64,000 bases of DNA from Pseudomaricurvus alkylphenolicus. GTDB lineage: Bacteria; Pseudomonadota; Gammaproteobacteria; Pseudomonadales; Cellvibrionaceae. The position numbers were made by a program, and so were the translations under genes. The notes below the pieces were generated by a model. The model made no database searches. It saw only the letters and a list, made by a program, of their open reading frames with translations, and had not been told where the DNA came from. Position 1 is the first letter of the stretch. Every line of letters starts with the position of its first letter. The stretch covers positions 186,001 to 250,000 of the forward strand of contig NZ_JAAQPI010000010.1 in assembly GCF_011683955.1 (NCBI RefSeq). Reading direction: 5' to 3'. Below are positions 34,587-43,767 of the stretch, piece after piece.

Positions 34587-36527
34587 TTATTTGCCTCTCG
34601 GCGGAAATACGGTCTCTGTCCCATCACCATGTAACAGGCTGATCTGTGCAGGTTCGCCAATATCGTTGAGCTTTAAAACCCCCAATCCGGAGCGATTCAC
34701 CAGTCTCAACGGCGCATAGTTGCTGGGTTTGCGCGAGCGGATGGAGAGACGACGACGTTTGGTAAACCAATTCAGTGGCGATCTGCGGCTATAGAGAAAG
34801 CGGTCAAATCGGTCAAACCAGCGGATCAGCGTTGCCGGAAACTCGTTTTTGATGCCGCTGGCGGTGATTTGCCAAATTTCCCGATCGCGCAGTATCTGCG
34901 CGCTTTTGTTGCTCTGTGGCAGGCGTTTTTTGCGGCGGATGCTGACGTCGTAGACGAAGGAGTAGTGGACGTCTCCGGAGAGGATGATGAGGTTTTGGGG
35001 GGCTTTGATGTGCATAAACATGTTAAGCAGCACGTTGGCGGCGCCCGGGTGGGCCATCCAGTTTTCGGCGTCCACCATGAGCGGGCGGCCGAAGAAGGTG
35101 AAGATGCGCTGGATGACTTCGATCAGTTTGACGCCGAATACGGGCGCTGCGGAAACCAGAATGACCGATTCCTGATGAATAATATGTTGCTGTAGGTCGC
35201 TGAGGGATTCCCAGTCCATCAGTCCCGAGGGTTTGTCCGGATTGCTTTCTGAGCGCCAGCGGTGGGTGCGGGTGTCCATGACGACGATGGGTGGGGTTGT
35301 GGGCAGGCTGTAGTGCCATTGGTTGTGGTGCAGGAGTTCGTCGATCAGTTGGCTGTGGGCATCGTCGGTCCAGTCTTGGTCGCAGGGACGGAACAGGTCA
35401 AACCAGGGTTCCGGGGTGGCTTCTGGTCGGTTGCCCCAGCCCTGGCAGAGCCAGTAGCCTAGCAGGGCGTTGCCGAGGATGCGGCGGGAGAAGGGGTGCT
35501 GGTAGGCGGCTTCTTCCCAGCCTCGGGTCAGGTTCCAGTCGTCGGTGATGTCGTGGTCGTCGAAGATCATACAGACGGGGATGTTGGCCAGTGCTCGCTG
35601 TACTTGGGGGAGTCCGTCACGAAAGCGTTCGATTTCGGTTTGTTCTTTCTGGTAGCGCTGGCGGAAGTCTTCGTCGACCCGCTGGTTGTCGAAGCTAATA
35701 AAGGCCCAGAGCTGAGGTGACCAGACCAGCAGGTACATGGCAAATACTTCTGCGGCACTGACCAGGTGGTTGTGGGCGGCAATGCTGGTGAAGATGGGTT
35801 TGCGCGCACCTTTGAACAGTTGGTTGAACGGTGAGGGTGTGTCGCTGCACAGGGGCAGCAGTTGTTCGCGGTGATAGAAGGTGTAGGCGTGTTGGTAGAG
35901 TGCCTCGGTATCGTCGACGATGGCGCCCTGCAGTTTTTCAGGGAAGAGTCCCAGTAGTTTGATCACTTGGAAGATAGCGTCCAGCATGGGCCCGGCGACG
36001 TCGTCGCAGTAGATCTGGTCGCCGCTCATCAGTAGCAGTGAGGGGCGTTGGTTCGGGTCGCCGGCGGTTTCTCGCAGCAGGCTTTCGGCCCGGGTCAGGG
36101 CATCAGGGCCGGCATAGTGGGGTTTGCGGCAGGAGCCGTGCAGGATCTGGCGGCTGCGGCTCGGGATAAAGAAACTGGGGCGCGGCCCGTCATCGAGCCC
36201 CAGTGGTATCAGTGACGATAGCGCTCTTTCTTGCGAGTCACCTTCGGTTTTCAGCCATAGCTCATAGTGGATCGACTGGTCTTCGGGGATGTCGGCCGAT
36301 ACGCTGATCAGCTGTATATAGCCTCTTTCTCCAATAGCAATCTGTCTTTGTTGATCCGGGCAGGTTAGTGATTGCTCAAAAATGGGCGTTTGCCCCGCTT
36401 GCAGCTGTAATCGACAGTTGACTGCTTGGGTGGTTGCCAGCCAGAGCGTAAATCGCTCTTTGTCGCAACGACGCAGGATGGGGCCGGCAATGATCAGAGG
36501 TAGCTCGTTCACCTGGGAAGCTGACAC
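34587..36527 (-). CDS. PhoD-like metallophosphatase/phosphodiesterase family protein
   Basis: 646 residues without a signal peptide, so probably cytoplasmic. The PhoD-type metal motifs are spaced as expected: LLMSGDQIYCDD at about 163-174, FDDHDITDDWN at about 318-328, and LSGDVHYSF at about 537-545. The N-terminal 130 residues form a beta-rich domain and the basic C-terminal tail (FTKRRRLSIRSRKPS) is unusual. Family members hydrolyse phosphomono- or diesters with metal cofactors. Divergent from the class III aminotransferase gene. Confidence 0.85.
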   Translation of the reverse strand: MSASQVNELPLIIAGPILRRCDKERFTLWLATTQAVNCRLQLQAGQTPIFEQSLTCPDQQRQIAIGERGYIQLISVSADIPEDQSIHYELWLKTEGDSQERALSSLIPLGLDDGPRPSFFIPSRSRQILHGSCRKPHYAGPDALTRAESLLRETAGDPNQRPSLLLMSGDQIYCDDVAGPMLDAIFQVIKLLGLFPEKLQGAIVDDTEALYQHAYTFYHREQLLPLCSDTPSPFNQLFKGARKPIFTSIAAHNHLVSAAEVFAMYLLVWSPQLWAFISFDNQRVDEDFRQRYQKEQTEIERFRDGLPQVQRALANIPVCMIFDDHDITDDWNLTRGWEEAAYQHPFSRRILGNALLGYWLCQGWGNRPEATPEPWFDLFRPCDQDWTDDAHSQLIDELLHHNQWHYSLPTTPPIVVMDTRTHRWRSESNPDKPSGLMDWESLSDLQQHIIHQESVILVSAAPVFGVKLIEVIQRIFTFFGRPLMVDAENWMAHPGAANVLLNMFMHIKAPQNLIILSGDVHYSFVYDVSIRRKKRLPQSNKSAQILRDREIWQITASGIKNEFPATLIRWFDRFDRFLYSRRSPLNWFTKRRRLSIRSRKPSNYAPLRLVNRSGLGVLKLNDIGEPAQISLLHGDGTETVFPPRGK

Positions 36528-36693
36528 CTTTACACGATTCCTTTGAGGCCTGATTGGACTTGGCTAAGTCTAGAGGAGTTGGCCTGATTTCTCACCTCAT
36601 CCCTTTGGCTGATAGGCGACCATCACCGCAATTCCTACACTGATGGTCATTCGGTACACAATTTTTAAGGATTGCACGAGTGAGGAAGGTTTC

Positions 36694-37995
36694 ATGAGCA
36701 CAAGTCAAACTCTGTTAGAGCGACGCCGTCGGGTGTTGGGGCAGCATTCCCCGCTGTTTTACGATAATCCGCTGCACCTGGTCCGGGGGGAGGGCGTCTG
36801 GCTGTATGACGCCGACGGCAGGCGTTATCTTGATGTTTATAACAATGTTCCTCATGTGGGCCATTGTCATCCTCATGTGGTGGAGGCCCTGAGCCGGCAG
36901 GCATCGACGCTGAATGTCCATACGCGCTATCTGCACGAAAATGTGGTGCGCTATGGAGAGCGGTTAACCGCAACGTTTGACGATTCCTTGCAGATGGCGA
37001 TGTTTACTTGCAGTGGCAGTGAGGCCAATGAGCTGGCTCTTCGCATGGCCCGGTATTGTAGCGGCGGCAGCGGCATTCTGGTCACGGACTTTGCCTATCA
37101 CGGCAATACCGAGGCGGTGGCAGAGTTGGGTACCGCGTTTATGGCGGAGGCCAAAGCCAGCGCCCGGGTGCGTTCCATTCCCATCCCGGATTCCTACCGT
37201 GGCATGGACGGCCTCGAAGGCGAGGCTCTGGCTCAGGCATACGCCGATAAGGTCGCTGAGGCGATCGCGGCGTTCGAGGCGGATGGCATTAAGCTGGCTG
37301 GGATGTTGGTGTGCCCGGATTTTGCCAATGAGGGTTTACTTAAGGTTCCCCCGGGTTTTTTGGAAAAGGCGGTTGCATTGGTGCGTGATGCCGGTGGATT
37401 GTTTATCGCCGATGAGGTTCAGGCGGGGTTCGGTCGCAGTGGTCATCATATGTGGGCGCATCAGGCGTATGACGTGGTGCCGGATATCGTGACTCTGGGT
37501 AAACCCATGGGCAACGGCCATCCGCTGGCCGGGGTGGTGGCGCGCGGCGAGTTGGTTGATTGTTTTGCCGCTTCTTCCATGTACTTCAATACCTTTGGTG
37601 GCAACCCCGTCTCCACCGCGGTGGGCATGGCGGTGCTTGATGTACTGGAGCAGGAGGAGTTGCTGGATAACGCCGTCTCTACCGGCGCCTATGTGACTGA
37701 AGGACTGAAAAAACTGCAGCAGAGATACTCGCTGATTGGCGATGTTCGCAGCCTGGGCATGTTCTTCGCCGTAGAGCTGGTTAAGGACCGCGACAACAAA
37801 ACGCCGGCACCGGAGGCCACTCACCTGTTAGTGAACCGCATGCGCGAAGAAGGTGTATTGATCAGCAAGATTGGTCGTGACGACAGCATTCTCAAGCTGC
37901 GCCCGCCGATGCCATTCCAGCCGGAGCACGCTGATCTGTTGCTGCAAAAGCTGGATGAAACCCTGGCATGGGTAGAAACGGAGGTGGTCCGATGA
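36694..37995 (+). CDS. Class III aminotransferase family PLP enzyme, phospholyase-like
   Basis: 433 residues; the ATG at 36694 has GAGGAAGG upstream. Class III fold: DVYNNVPHVGHCHP at the substrate end, TCSGSEANELA, IADEVQAGFGRSG and the PLP lysine in TLGKPMGNGHP. The NNVPHVGHCHPHV segment and the neighbour, a small-molecule kinase overlapping by ATGA, match pairs formed by ethanolamine-phosphate or 5-phosphohydroxylysine phospholyases with their kinases. The predicted reaction is elimination of phosphate and ammonia from an O-phosphorylated amino alcohol. Plain omega-transaminase activity cannot be excluded. Confidence 0.83.
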   Translation: MSTSQTLLERRRRVLGQHSPLFYDNPLHLVRGEGVWLYDADGRRYLDVYNNVPHVGHCHPHVVEALSRQASTLNVHTRYLHENVVRYGERLTATFDDSLQMAMFTCSGSEANELALRMARYCSGGSGILVTDFAYHGNTEAVAELGTAFMAEAKASARVRSIPIPDSYRGMDGLEGEALAQAYADKVAEAIAAFEADGIKLAGMLVCPDFANEGLLKVPPGFLEKAVALVRDAGGLFIADEVQAGFGRSGHHMWAHQAYDVVPDIVTLGKPMGNGHPLAGVVARGELVDCFAASSMYFNTFGGNPVSTAVGMAVLDVLEQEELLDNAVSTGAYVTEGLKKLQQRYSLIGDVRSLGMFFAVELVKDRDNKTPAPEATHLLVNRMREEGVLISKIGRDDSILKLRPPMPFQPEHADLLLQKLDETLAWVETEVVR

Positions 37996-39005
37996 GCGTT
38001 TTTGAAGATTTGAGTACCTCGGATCAATTGCAGCATCTGCAAGAGATTGCCAGCAATGCCTTACAGGCCTGGGATCTTGAGCCGGTAGAATTATCGTTGC
38101 TGAAGTTTCGTGAAAATGCGGTTTATCGGGTGGCCACGTCTGAGGGCAACCAATATGCCTTGAGAATTCACCGGCCGGGATATCACAGTGATGCCGCATT
38201 GGACGCGGAGCTGCAATGGATTCGGGCGTTGGCGGAAGCCGGTATCGAGGTGCCGGATGTGATTCCGACGCCGGAGGGTGAGCTGTTTGTGCTCGCCAGC
38301 GGAAATGTTCTGGCGGAGAAGCGCCAGGTGGATCTTTTTGCCTGGGTCAGCGGCCAACCGCTGGGGGCCATTGATCTGAGCAGTGAACCGGGGCAGGTGG
38401 TTTCCGTGTTTACCACCATAGGCCGCGAGGCGGCGCTGTTACACAATCAGGCATGCAGTTGGAATTTACCCCAGGGATTTCAGCGTCATGCCTGGGACGC
38501 GGAAGGGCTGGTCGGGGATTTGCCGTTCTGGGGACGCTTCTGGGAGCTGCCCGAATTGTCGGAGCAGCAGCGGGGTTTGATCAATCGCGCCCGAAAAGCG
38601 GTAGCGGAGGGTCTGCAACGCTATGGTCAGTCCGCCGACAACTACAGCATGATTCATGCGGATCTGGTACCCGAAAACCTGATGGTAGACGGCGACCATG
38701 TTCGAGTGATTGACTTTGATGATGCCGGTTTTGGCTGGCATCTTTTTGAATTGGCGACGGCCTTGTACTTTGTTCAGGGCGAAGATTACTTCGATGCCGC
38801 CAGAGAGGCGTTGATAGCCGGTTATCGCCAACTGCGTCCGTTAAGCGATTCGGATGTGGCACTGCTGCCTCTGTTTTTGACGGCTCGCGGCCTCACATAT
38901 CTCGGTTGGGTGCAATCGCGACGCGAGACCGAAACCGCCCGCGAAATGACGGGCGAGTTGATTGAGATGGCTTGCCAAACGGCGCGGACATTCATGGATG
39001 AGTGA
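37992..39005 (+). CDS. APH-family small-molecule kinase (hydroxylysine/ethanolamine kinase-like)
   Basis: 337 residues. Aminoglycoside/choline kinase fold: FRENAVYRVATSEGNQYALRIHRPGYHS near the N-terminus, catalytic HADLVPENLM, then the metal-binding VIDFDDAGFGW. Start and upstream stop overlap as ATGA, so it is translationally coupled to the phospholyase-like gene. The pair would phosphorylate and then break down a hydroxylated amine. Drug resistance is unlikely given this context. Confidence 0.82.
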   Translation: MSVFEDLSTSDQLQHLQEIASNALQAWDLEPVELSLLKFRENAVYRVATSEGNQYALRIHRPGYHSDAALDAELQWIRALAEAGIEVPDVIPTPEGELFVLASGNVLAEKRQVDLFAWVSGQPLGAIDLSSEPGQVVSVFTTIGREAALLHNQACSWNLPQGFQRHAWDAEGLVGDLPFWGRFWELPELSEQQRGLINRARKAVAEGLQRYGQSADNYSMIHADLVPENLMVDGDHVRVIDFDDAGFGWHLFELATALYFVQGEDYFDAAREALIAGYRQLRPLSDSDVALLPLFLTARGLTYLGWVQSRRETETAREMTGELIEMACQTARTFMDE

Positions 39006-39035
39006 CCGCAAATGTCTATGGCCGGCAAAGCAATT

Positions 39036-40187
39036 TCATAGCTGACAAAGTAATTTCGCCGCCTCAACCAAGGTCGCTTCCGATTTGGCAAAACAAAAAC
39101 GCACGTAGCGCATGTCCGGCGCTTGCTGGTAGAACACAGAGATGGGAATGGCGGCCACGCCCTGTTCGCGGGTCAGCCATTGCACCATTTCCCGATCCGT
39201 TTTGTCGCTGATTGCACTGTATTCAGCCAACTGAAAATAGGTACCTGGAGTGGGAATCATGTCAAAGCGGGAGCTCGCCATAGCATCCAGAAAAATATCG
39301 CGTTTTTTCTGGTAGAACGCCGGCAGCTCATCGCAGTGCTGCGGGCAGGCTTCCATAAAGTCTGCCAGCGCCCACTGAATGGGAGTAATACCCACAAAGG
39401 TCACGTACTGATGCACCTTGCGCAGTTCGGTTGTCAGGAGGGACGGTGCTACACAGTACCCGGTTTTCCAACCGGTCACATGATAGGTTTTTCCAAATGA
39501 TGACACCACAAACGCCCGCTGCATCAGATCGGGATATCGCAGCAGACTCTCGTGTTGTTGCCCATCGTATACCAGGTGTTCGTATACCTCGTCTGATAAC
39601 AGCAGGATATTGGTGTCTTTAACCACTTCCCGCAGCGTTTGCATATCCTCTGCCGACAAGAGCGCACCGGTAGGATTGTGAGGAGAGTTCAGGATGATCA
39701 TGCGGGTACGGGGTGAGACGGCGTCCTTGACCCGTTGCCAGTCAATGCCGAACTTTGGTGGTTGCAGGGGAATGTGAATGGTTTTGCCGCCGCACAGGGC
39801 CACTGTGGGTTCGTAGCAATCGTAGGCCGGATCGAAAACGATCACCTCATCGCCGCTACCCACACAGGCTGTAATTGCACAATAAATGGCCTCAGTGGCA
39901 CCCGGTACCACAGTTACTTCGGTATCCGGGCAGGCGTTGTATCCGTACAGGCGTTTGACCTTGGATGCGATTTGCTCACGTAACTTCGGAATCCCGGCCA
40001 GCGGCGCGTATTGGTTAAAGCCCTGTTGCACGTAGTGGCAGAGGCGCTCACGCAGTAGATCCGGGCCGTCGAAATCCGGGAAGCCCTGCCCCAGGTTTAT
40101 CGCCTGGCAGTCCAGCGCCAGCTGCGAGATTTCGGTAAAGATGGTGGTGCCAACGTGGGGTAATTTCGAGCGCAGTTCGGGTTGCAT
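39036..40187 (-). CDS. Methionine aminotransferase, YbdL-like class I
   Basis: 383 residues, PLP aminotransferase fold I. INLGQGFPDFDGP at the start, SPHNPTGA, LSDEVYEHLVYDG, the PLP lysine in SSFGKTYHVTGWKTGYC, and MRYVRFCFAKSEATL at the C-terminus. These features, in particular GKTYHVTGWKTGY, match YbdL-type aminotransferases acting on methionine and other hydrophobic amino acids. It is convergent with the kinase gene and divergent from selO. Confidence 0.85.
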   Translation of the reverse strand: MQPELRSKLPHVGTTIFTEISQLALDCQAINLGQGFPDFDGPDLLRERLCHYVQQGFNQYAPLAGIPKLREQIASKVKRLYGYNACPDTEVTVVPGATEAIYCAITACVGSGDEVIVFDPAYDCYEPTVALCGGKTIHIPLQPPKFGIDWQRVKDAVSPRTRMIILNSPHNPTGALLSAEDMQTLREVVKDTNILLLSDEVYEHLVYDGQQHESLLRYPDLMQRAFVVSSFGKTYHVTGWKTGYCVAPSLLTTELRKVHQYVTFVGITPIQWALADFMEACPQHCDELPAFYQKKRDIFLDAMASSRFDMIPTPGTYFQLAEYSAISDKTDREMVQWLTREQGVAAIPISVFYQQAPDMRYVRFCFAKSEATLVEAAKLLCQL

Positions 40188-40319
40188 AGGTATTCTGCCA
40201 CTTTAGGGTGCGTTGATATGTCTGCGGGGATCATAAACCACCGTAAAACTGCGTGCCAGCCTGAGCGCACGGCGCTATCATACGTCTCCACTAGCGATGG
40301 TTTTGGCGGTTGGGACTTT

Positions 40320-41768
40320 ATGAAGTTTGACAATTCTTACGTGACCTTGGGTGAGCGTTTTTTCCACAGAAATGACCCGACCGAGGTGGACGATCCACAG
40401 TTGTTTCTGTGGAACCATGCGCTGGCCGAACATATCGGCATAACAGATGACCTTATAAACGATAAGGACACTTTGGCCAGGATCTTTGCCGGCAATCAAA
40501 CGCCTGAGGGTGCGGAACCCATTTCCACCGCCTACGCCGGCCATCAGTTTGGCAGTTTTAATCCACAGTTGGGGGATGGCCGGGCGCATTTATTGGGCGA
40601 GGTGCTCACGGTCGAAGGTGAGCGTTGGGACTTGCAGCTTAAGGGCTCCGGTACCAGTGCGTTTTCACGGGGTGGGGACGGTCGCTGTGCCATTGGGCCT
40701 GCGGTTCGCGAATTTATTATGAGCGAAGCCATGCACGCCCTGGGGGTGCCCACCACCCGTTGTCTGGCGGTGGTGACTACTGGAGAAAAGGTGTTTCGTC
40801 AGGGGGCTCACCCCGGCGCGGTGGTAACTCGCCTCGCCACCAGTCATTTGCGGGTTGGCACTTTTCAGTTTTTCGCTGCACGGAAAGATGCGGATTCACT
40901 GTCAGCTCTGTGTGATTTTGCCATCGAGCGCCATTATCCCGAGGTAAAGAATTCAGAAAAGCATCGCTGCGTAGCGCTGCTCGATCGTGTTATCGAAAAC
41001 CAGATTAGACTGATCGTGGAATGGATGCGTGTTGGTTTTATTCACGGAGTTATGAATACTGACAATACCGCTATCTCCGGAGAAACCATTGATTTTGGCC
41101 CCTGTGCCATGATGGGGGTCTATGATCTGGCAACGGTATACAGTTCCATTGATCATCAGGGGCGCTATGCGTTTGGGAATCAGCCCCATATTGCCCACTG
41201 GAACATGGCTCGGTTCGCGGAGAGTCTGCTGCCGTTGCTGGATACGGAAGATGAATCTTTGATGCAGGAGCTGACCGGTCTGATTAACAATTTCCCGGAG
41301 CGTTTTCAGCAGGCACATCGAAGTATGGTCGCAGCGAAATGTGGCCTGCTTGAAGTAGAAGACAGCGACGACGAATTAATGGATCTGCTGCTGCAGGGCA
41401 TTGCCGATGCCAAATTGGATTACACCATCAGTTTTGATTTGTTGACTCGCTCTGTGAAGTGCGAGCAGGCTCGCGGCGAAATTGCCACGCAATTGGGTGA
41501 AGTCATTGAACGCTGGCACCAACGAATCAGTACCCAAGACGCTGAACAAACACACGCATGTTTGCGCCGCAGCAATCCAGTGGTTATTCCTCGTAATCAT
41601 CATGTAGAGGCGGTGCTTCAGGAATGCGAAGAGAGTGGTGATCCTGCTTCGGCGCTGAAAATGCTGGATGTGTTACGCCAACCCTATACGCAAACCGAAC
41701 AGACTCAGGCTTATCAAACACCACCCGAAGACGGCGACCGTTTTTATGAAACCTTTTGTGGTACCTGA
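40320..41768 (+). CDS. selO: SelO/YdiU protein adenylyltransferase
   Basis: 482 residues from ATG 40320. SelO pseudokinase-fold motifs: YAGHQFGSFNPQLGDGRA, KGSGTSAFSRGGDGRCA, VREFIMSEAMHALGVP, and HGVMNTDN with IDFGPCAMM. The family transfers AMP to Ser/Thr/Tyr of other proteins and responds to oxidative stress. The C-terminus ends FYETFCGT; a conserved C-terminal Cys remains but no selenocysteine is encoded. The longer upstream frame is not used because the family begins near FDNSY. Followed after 23 bases by a HAD phosphatase gene. Confidence 0.92.
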   Translation: MKFDNSYVTLGERFFHRNDPTEVDDPQLFLWNHALAEHIGITDDLINDKDTLARIFAGNQTPEGAEPISTAYAGHQFGSFNPQLGDGRAHLLGEVLTVEGERWDLQLKGSGTSAFSRGGDGRCAIGPAVREFIMSEAMHALGVPTTRCLAVVTTGEKVFRQGAHPGAVVTRLATSHLRVGTFQFFAARKDADSLSALCDFAIERHYPEVKNSEKHRCVALLDRVIENQIRLIVEWMRVGFIHGVMNTDNTAISGETIDFGPCAMMGVYDLATVYSSIDHQGRYAFGNQPHIAHWNMARFAESLLPLLDTEDESLMQELTGLINNFPERFQQAHRSMVAAKCGLLEVEDSDDELMDLLLQGIADAKLDYTISFDLLTRSVKCEQARGEIATQLGEVIERWHQRISTQDAEQTHACLRRSNPVVIPRNHHVEAVLQECEESGDPASALKMLDVLRQPYTQTEQTQAYQTPPEDGDRFYETFCGT

Positions 41769-41791
41769 GATACATTACACTGGGACTCAAC

Positions 41792-42451
41792 ATGATCAAA
41801 GGCATTATTTACGATCACGATGGAACACTGATCAACTCCGAGCAAATGCACTATGAAAGCTGGCGCGATATTCTGGTGGACTACGATGTTGATTTTACGT
41901 TGCAGGAATATATTCGCGAGCACAACGGTGTGCCTACTATTCGCAATGCGGAGATTATCGTTGAAACCTACGGGTTAGCGGTTGAACCGACCGATTTGAC
42001 TCACAAGAAATTGTCACTGGCGCGCGATCGCTTTGCAGCGCAACCCAGCCCGTTGATGCCTTTTGCCAAGGAGACCCTGCAAAACAGCTTTGATGCCGGT
42101 TATGCGCTCGCCATAGCGACTGGAGCAGGTAGCCGTGAGATTGATTTGACGATGGAAGCTTATGGATTGCGTCACTTTTTCAAAACCATCGCCACACGGG
42201 ACGATGTGCAAAACAGTAAACCGGCTCCTGATGTGTATTTGCTGGCGCAGGAGCGGCTTGGATTAAAGCCCGGTGAGTGTGTAGCGGTGGAGGATACAGA
42301 GACTGGAATCAAATCTGCCAAGAACGCTGGATTATACTGCATAGCTGTTGAGAATGATTTTTCCGCAGGACAAGATTTGGGCGAAGCAGATAAGCTGGAA
42401 AAGAATCTCGCCGAGGCTTTTGTGCACATCCGGAACTTGACGATGGGTTAA
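41792..42451 (+). CDS. HAD superfamily hydrolase (subfamily IA phosphatase)
   Basis: 219 residues; ATG at 41792. Motif I DHDGTLINSE (a DxDGT pattern), motif II ATGAGSREID, motif III KPAPDVYLLA, motif IV VEDTETGIKSAKNAG. Beta-phosphoglucomutase/phosphoglycolate phosphatase type, acting on a small phosphometabolite. It follows selO closely and is probably cotranscribed. Confidence 0.85.
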   Translation: MIKGIIYDHDGTLINSEQMHYESWRDILVDYDVDFTLQEYIREHNGVPTIRNAEIIVETYGLAVEPTDLTHKKLSLARDRFAAQPSPLMPFAKETLQNSFDAGYALAIATGAGSREIDLTMEAYGLRHFFKTIATRDDVQNSKPAPDVYLLAQERLGLKPGECVAVEDTETGIKSAKNAGLYCIAVENDFSAGQDLGEADKLEKNLAEAFVHIRNLTMG

Positions 42452-42471
42452 GTTTTTGGGGCGAATTGGCC

Positions 42472-42477
42472 TATAAT
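42472..42477 (+). promoter_or_regulatory. Possible sigma-70 -10 element for the transglycosylase gene
   Basis: TATAAT lies 14 bases before the ATG of the next gene, a perfect -10 hexamer. No good -35 is at the right distance (TTGACG is about 29 bases upstream), so it is weak evidence; a start here would give a very short leader. Confidence 0.3.
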
Positions 42478-42490
42478 GGCGCAGTGTTAA

Positions 42491-43756
42491 ATGCAGTCGG
42501 GTGTCAAAACGGTGTCATACGGATCAGGGCGAATAACAGGAAAGTTAGTAGGGAAATGGTTGGCAGCCTGCGGGCTGGTGTTGTCAGGCGCGGTCTCCAG
42601 CGCAGAGACACCCAGCGACGAGACCATCACGCCAGAGCAATGGGATGGGTGCGTCGTTCGCCTGCAACAAGAGGCGCTCGATAAGGGGATTCCCAGTGAT
42701 ATCGTTCAGGGTCCCCTGGCTGGGATTCAATACGTCCCCAAGGTGATTGAGCTCGACCGCCGTCAACCGGAATTTACGACTACCTTTAGCAGTTACATCA
42801 CCCGTCGGGTTGACCACCGGCGGGTAGCCCGTGGCCGAAAAATGCTGCGCGAACACCGTGAATTACTTAATCAGCTGGTTAAAGAATACGGTATTCCTGC
42901 TCAGTATCTGGTTGCCTTCTGGGGGCTGGAAACCAACTATGGCAGTTATCTTGGCAAGATGCCGACTCTGGACTCCCTTGCCACGTTGGCTTGTGACCAA
43001 CGTCGCAGTCGCTTTTTTACCGCCCAATTGATGGAGGCCCTGAAACTGTTACAAGTGCCTGGAGTCGAGCATCCCATGCGGGGCTCCTGGGCCGGTGCTG
43101 TTGGGCACACACAATTTATGCCCACCGCTTATCTTAAGTACGCTATAGATGGCGACGGCGACGGCAAAAAGGATTTGTGGGGAAGTATCCCCGATGCACT
43201 CACCTCTGCGGCTAACTTTCTCAATAACCTGGGCTGGCAAAGGGACTTACGTTGGGGCAGGGAAGTGCAACTGCCGGATGGTTTTGATTTCACGTTGTTG
43301 GGCTTTAAGCAAAAACGCTCTCTGAAGCAGTGGCGGGCCATGGGTTTGCGCACTGCAACAGGCGCCGAGCTCGCTGATCTGGATTTGCCGGCTTCGGTGC
43401 TGCTGCCCGCCGGGTATCGCGGTCCCGCGTTCTTGGTGTACCACAACTTCGATGTCATCATGGGTTGGAACCGATCCGTTTACTATGCACTTTCCGTCGG
43501 GCACCTGGCTGACCGCATAAATGGTGCCGGCAAACTGCAACGCTCGCCTCCTAAAGATCTTAAGCGTCTGAGTATCGCCCAGGTCAAAGAGCTACAAACC
43601 CGTCTCAATGCTATGGGGTACGACACTGGCAATCCTGACGGTATTCTGGGACCGGCGACCCGTACGGCCATCAGCGCTTTTCAACAAAGTCGCGAGATGG
43701 TGGCGGACGGTTACCCTCGCAGTAGTGTGTTTGAGGCTCTGGAGATAGAGCTCTAG
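42491..43756 (+). CDS. MltB-family lytic murein transglycosylase with peptidoglycan-binding domain
   Basis: 421 residues. Signal peptide LAACGLVLSGAVSSA with no lipobox; the transglycosylase domain has the catalytic Glu in FWGLETNYGSYLG and the supporting GSWAGAVGHTQFMPTAY and LWGSIPDALTSAANFL. A C-terminal peptidoglycan-binding domain (about 360-420; VKELQTRLNAMGYDTGNPDGILGP) follows. It cleaves glycan strands in the periplasm to anhydro-muropeptides. Convergent with the MocR-type gene, with 11 bases between. Confidence 0.9.
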   Translation: MQSGVKTVSYGSGRITGKLVGKWLAACGLVLSGAVSSAETPSDETITPEQWDGCVVRLQQEALDKGIPSDIVQGPLAGIQYVPKVIELDRRQPEFTTTFSSYITRRVDHRRVARGRKMLREHRELLNQLVKEYGIPAQYLVAFWGLETNYGSYLGKMPTLDSLATLACDQRRSRFFTAQLMEALKLLQVPGVEHPMRGSWAGAVGHTQFMPTAYLKYAIDGDGDGKKDLWGSIPDALTSAANFLNNLGWQRDLRWGREVQLPDGFDFTLLGFKQKRSLKQWRAMGLRTATGAELADLDLPASVLLPAGYRGPAFLVYHNFDVIMGWNRSVYYALSVGHLADRINGAGKLQRSPPKDLKRLSIAQVKELQTRLNAMGYDTGNPDGILGPATRTAISAFQQSREMVADGYPRSSVFEALEIEL

Positions 43757-43767
43757 AGTTTCCCGCG

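Noticed and set aside
37992-39005. Aminoglycoside resistance phosphotransferase
   Set aside because: The fold is shared, but the ATGA overlap with a phospholyase-type aminotransferase gene points to metabolism of a hydroxylated amine.
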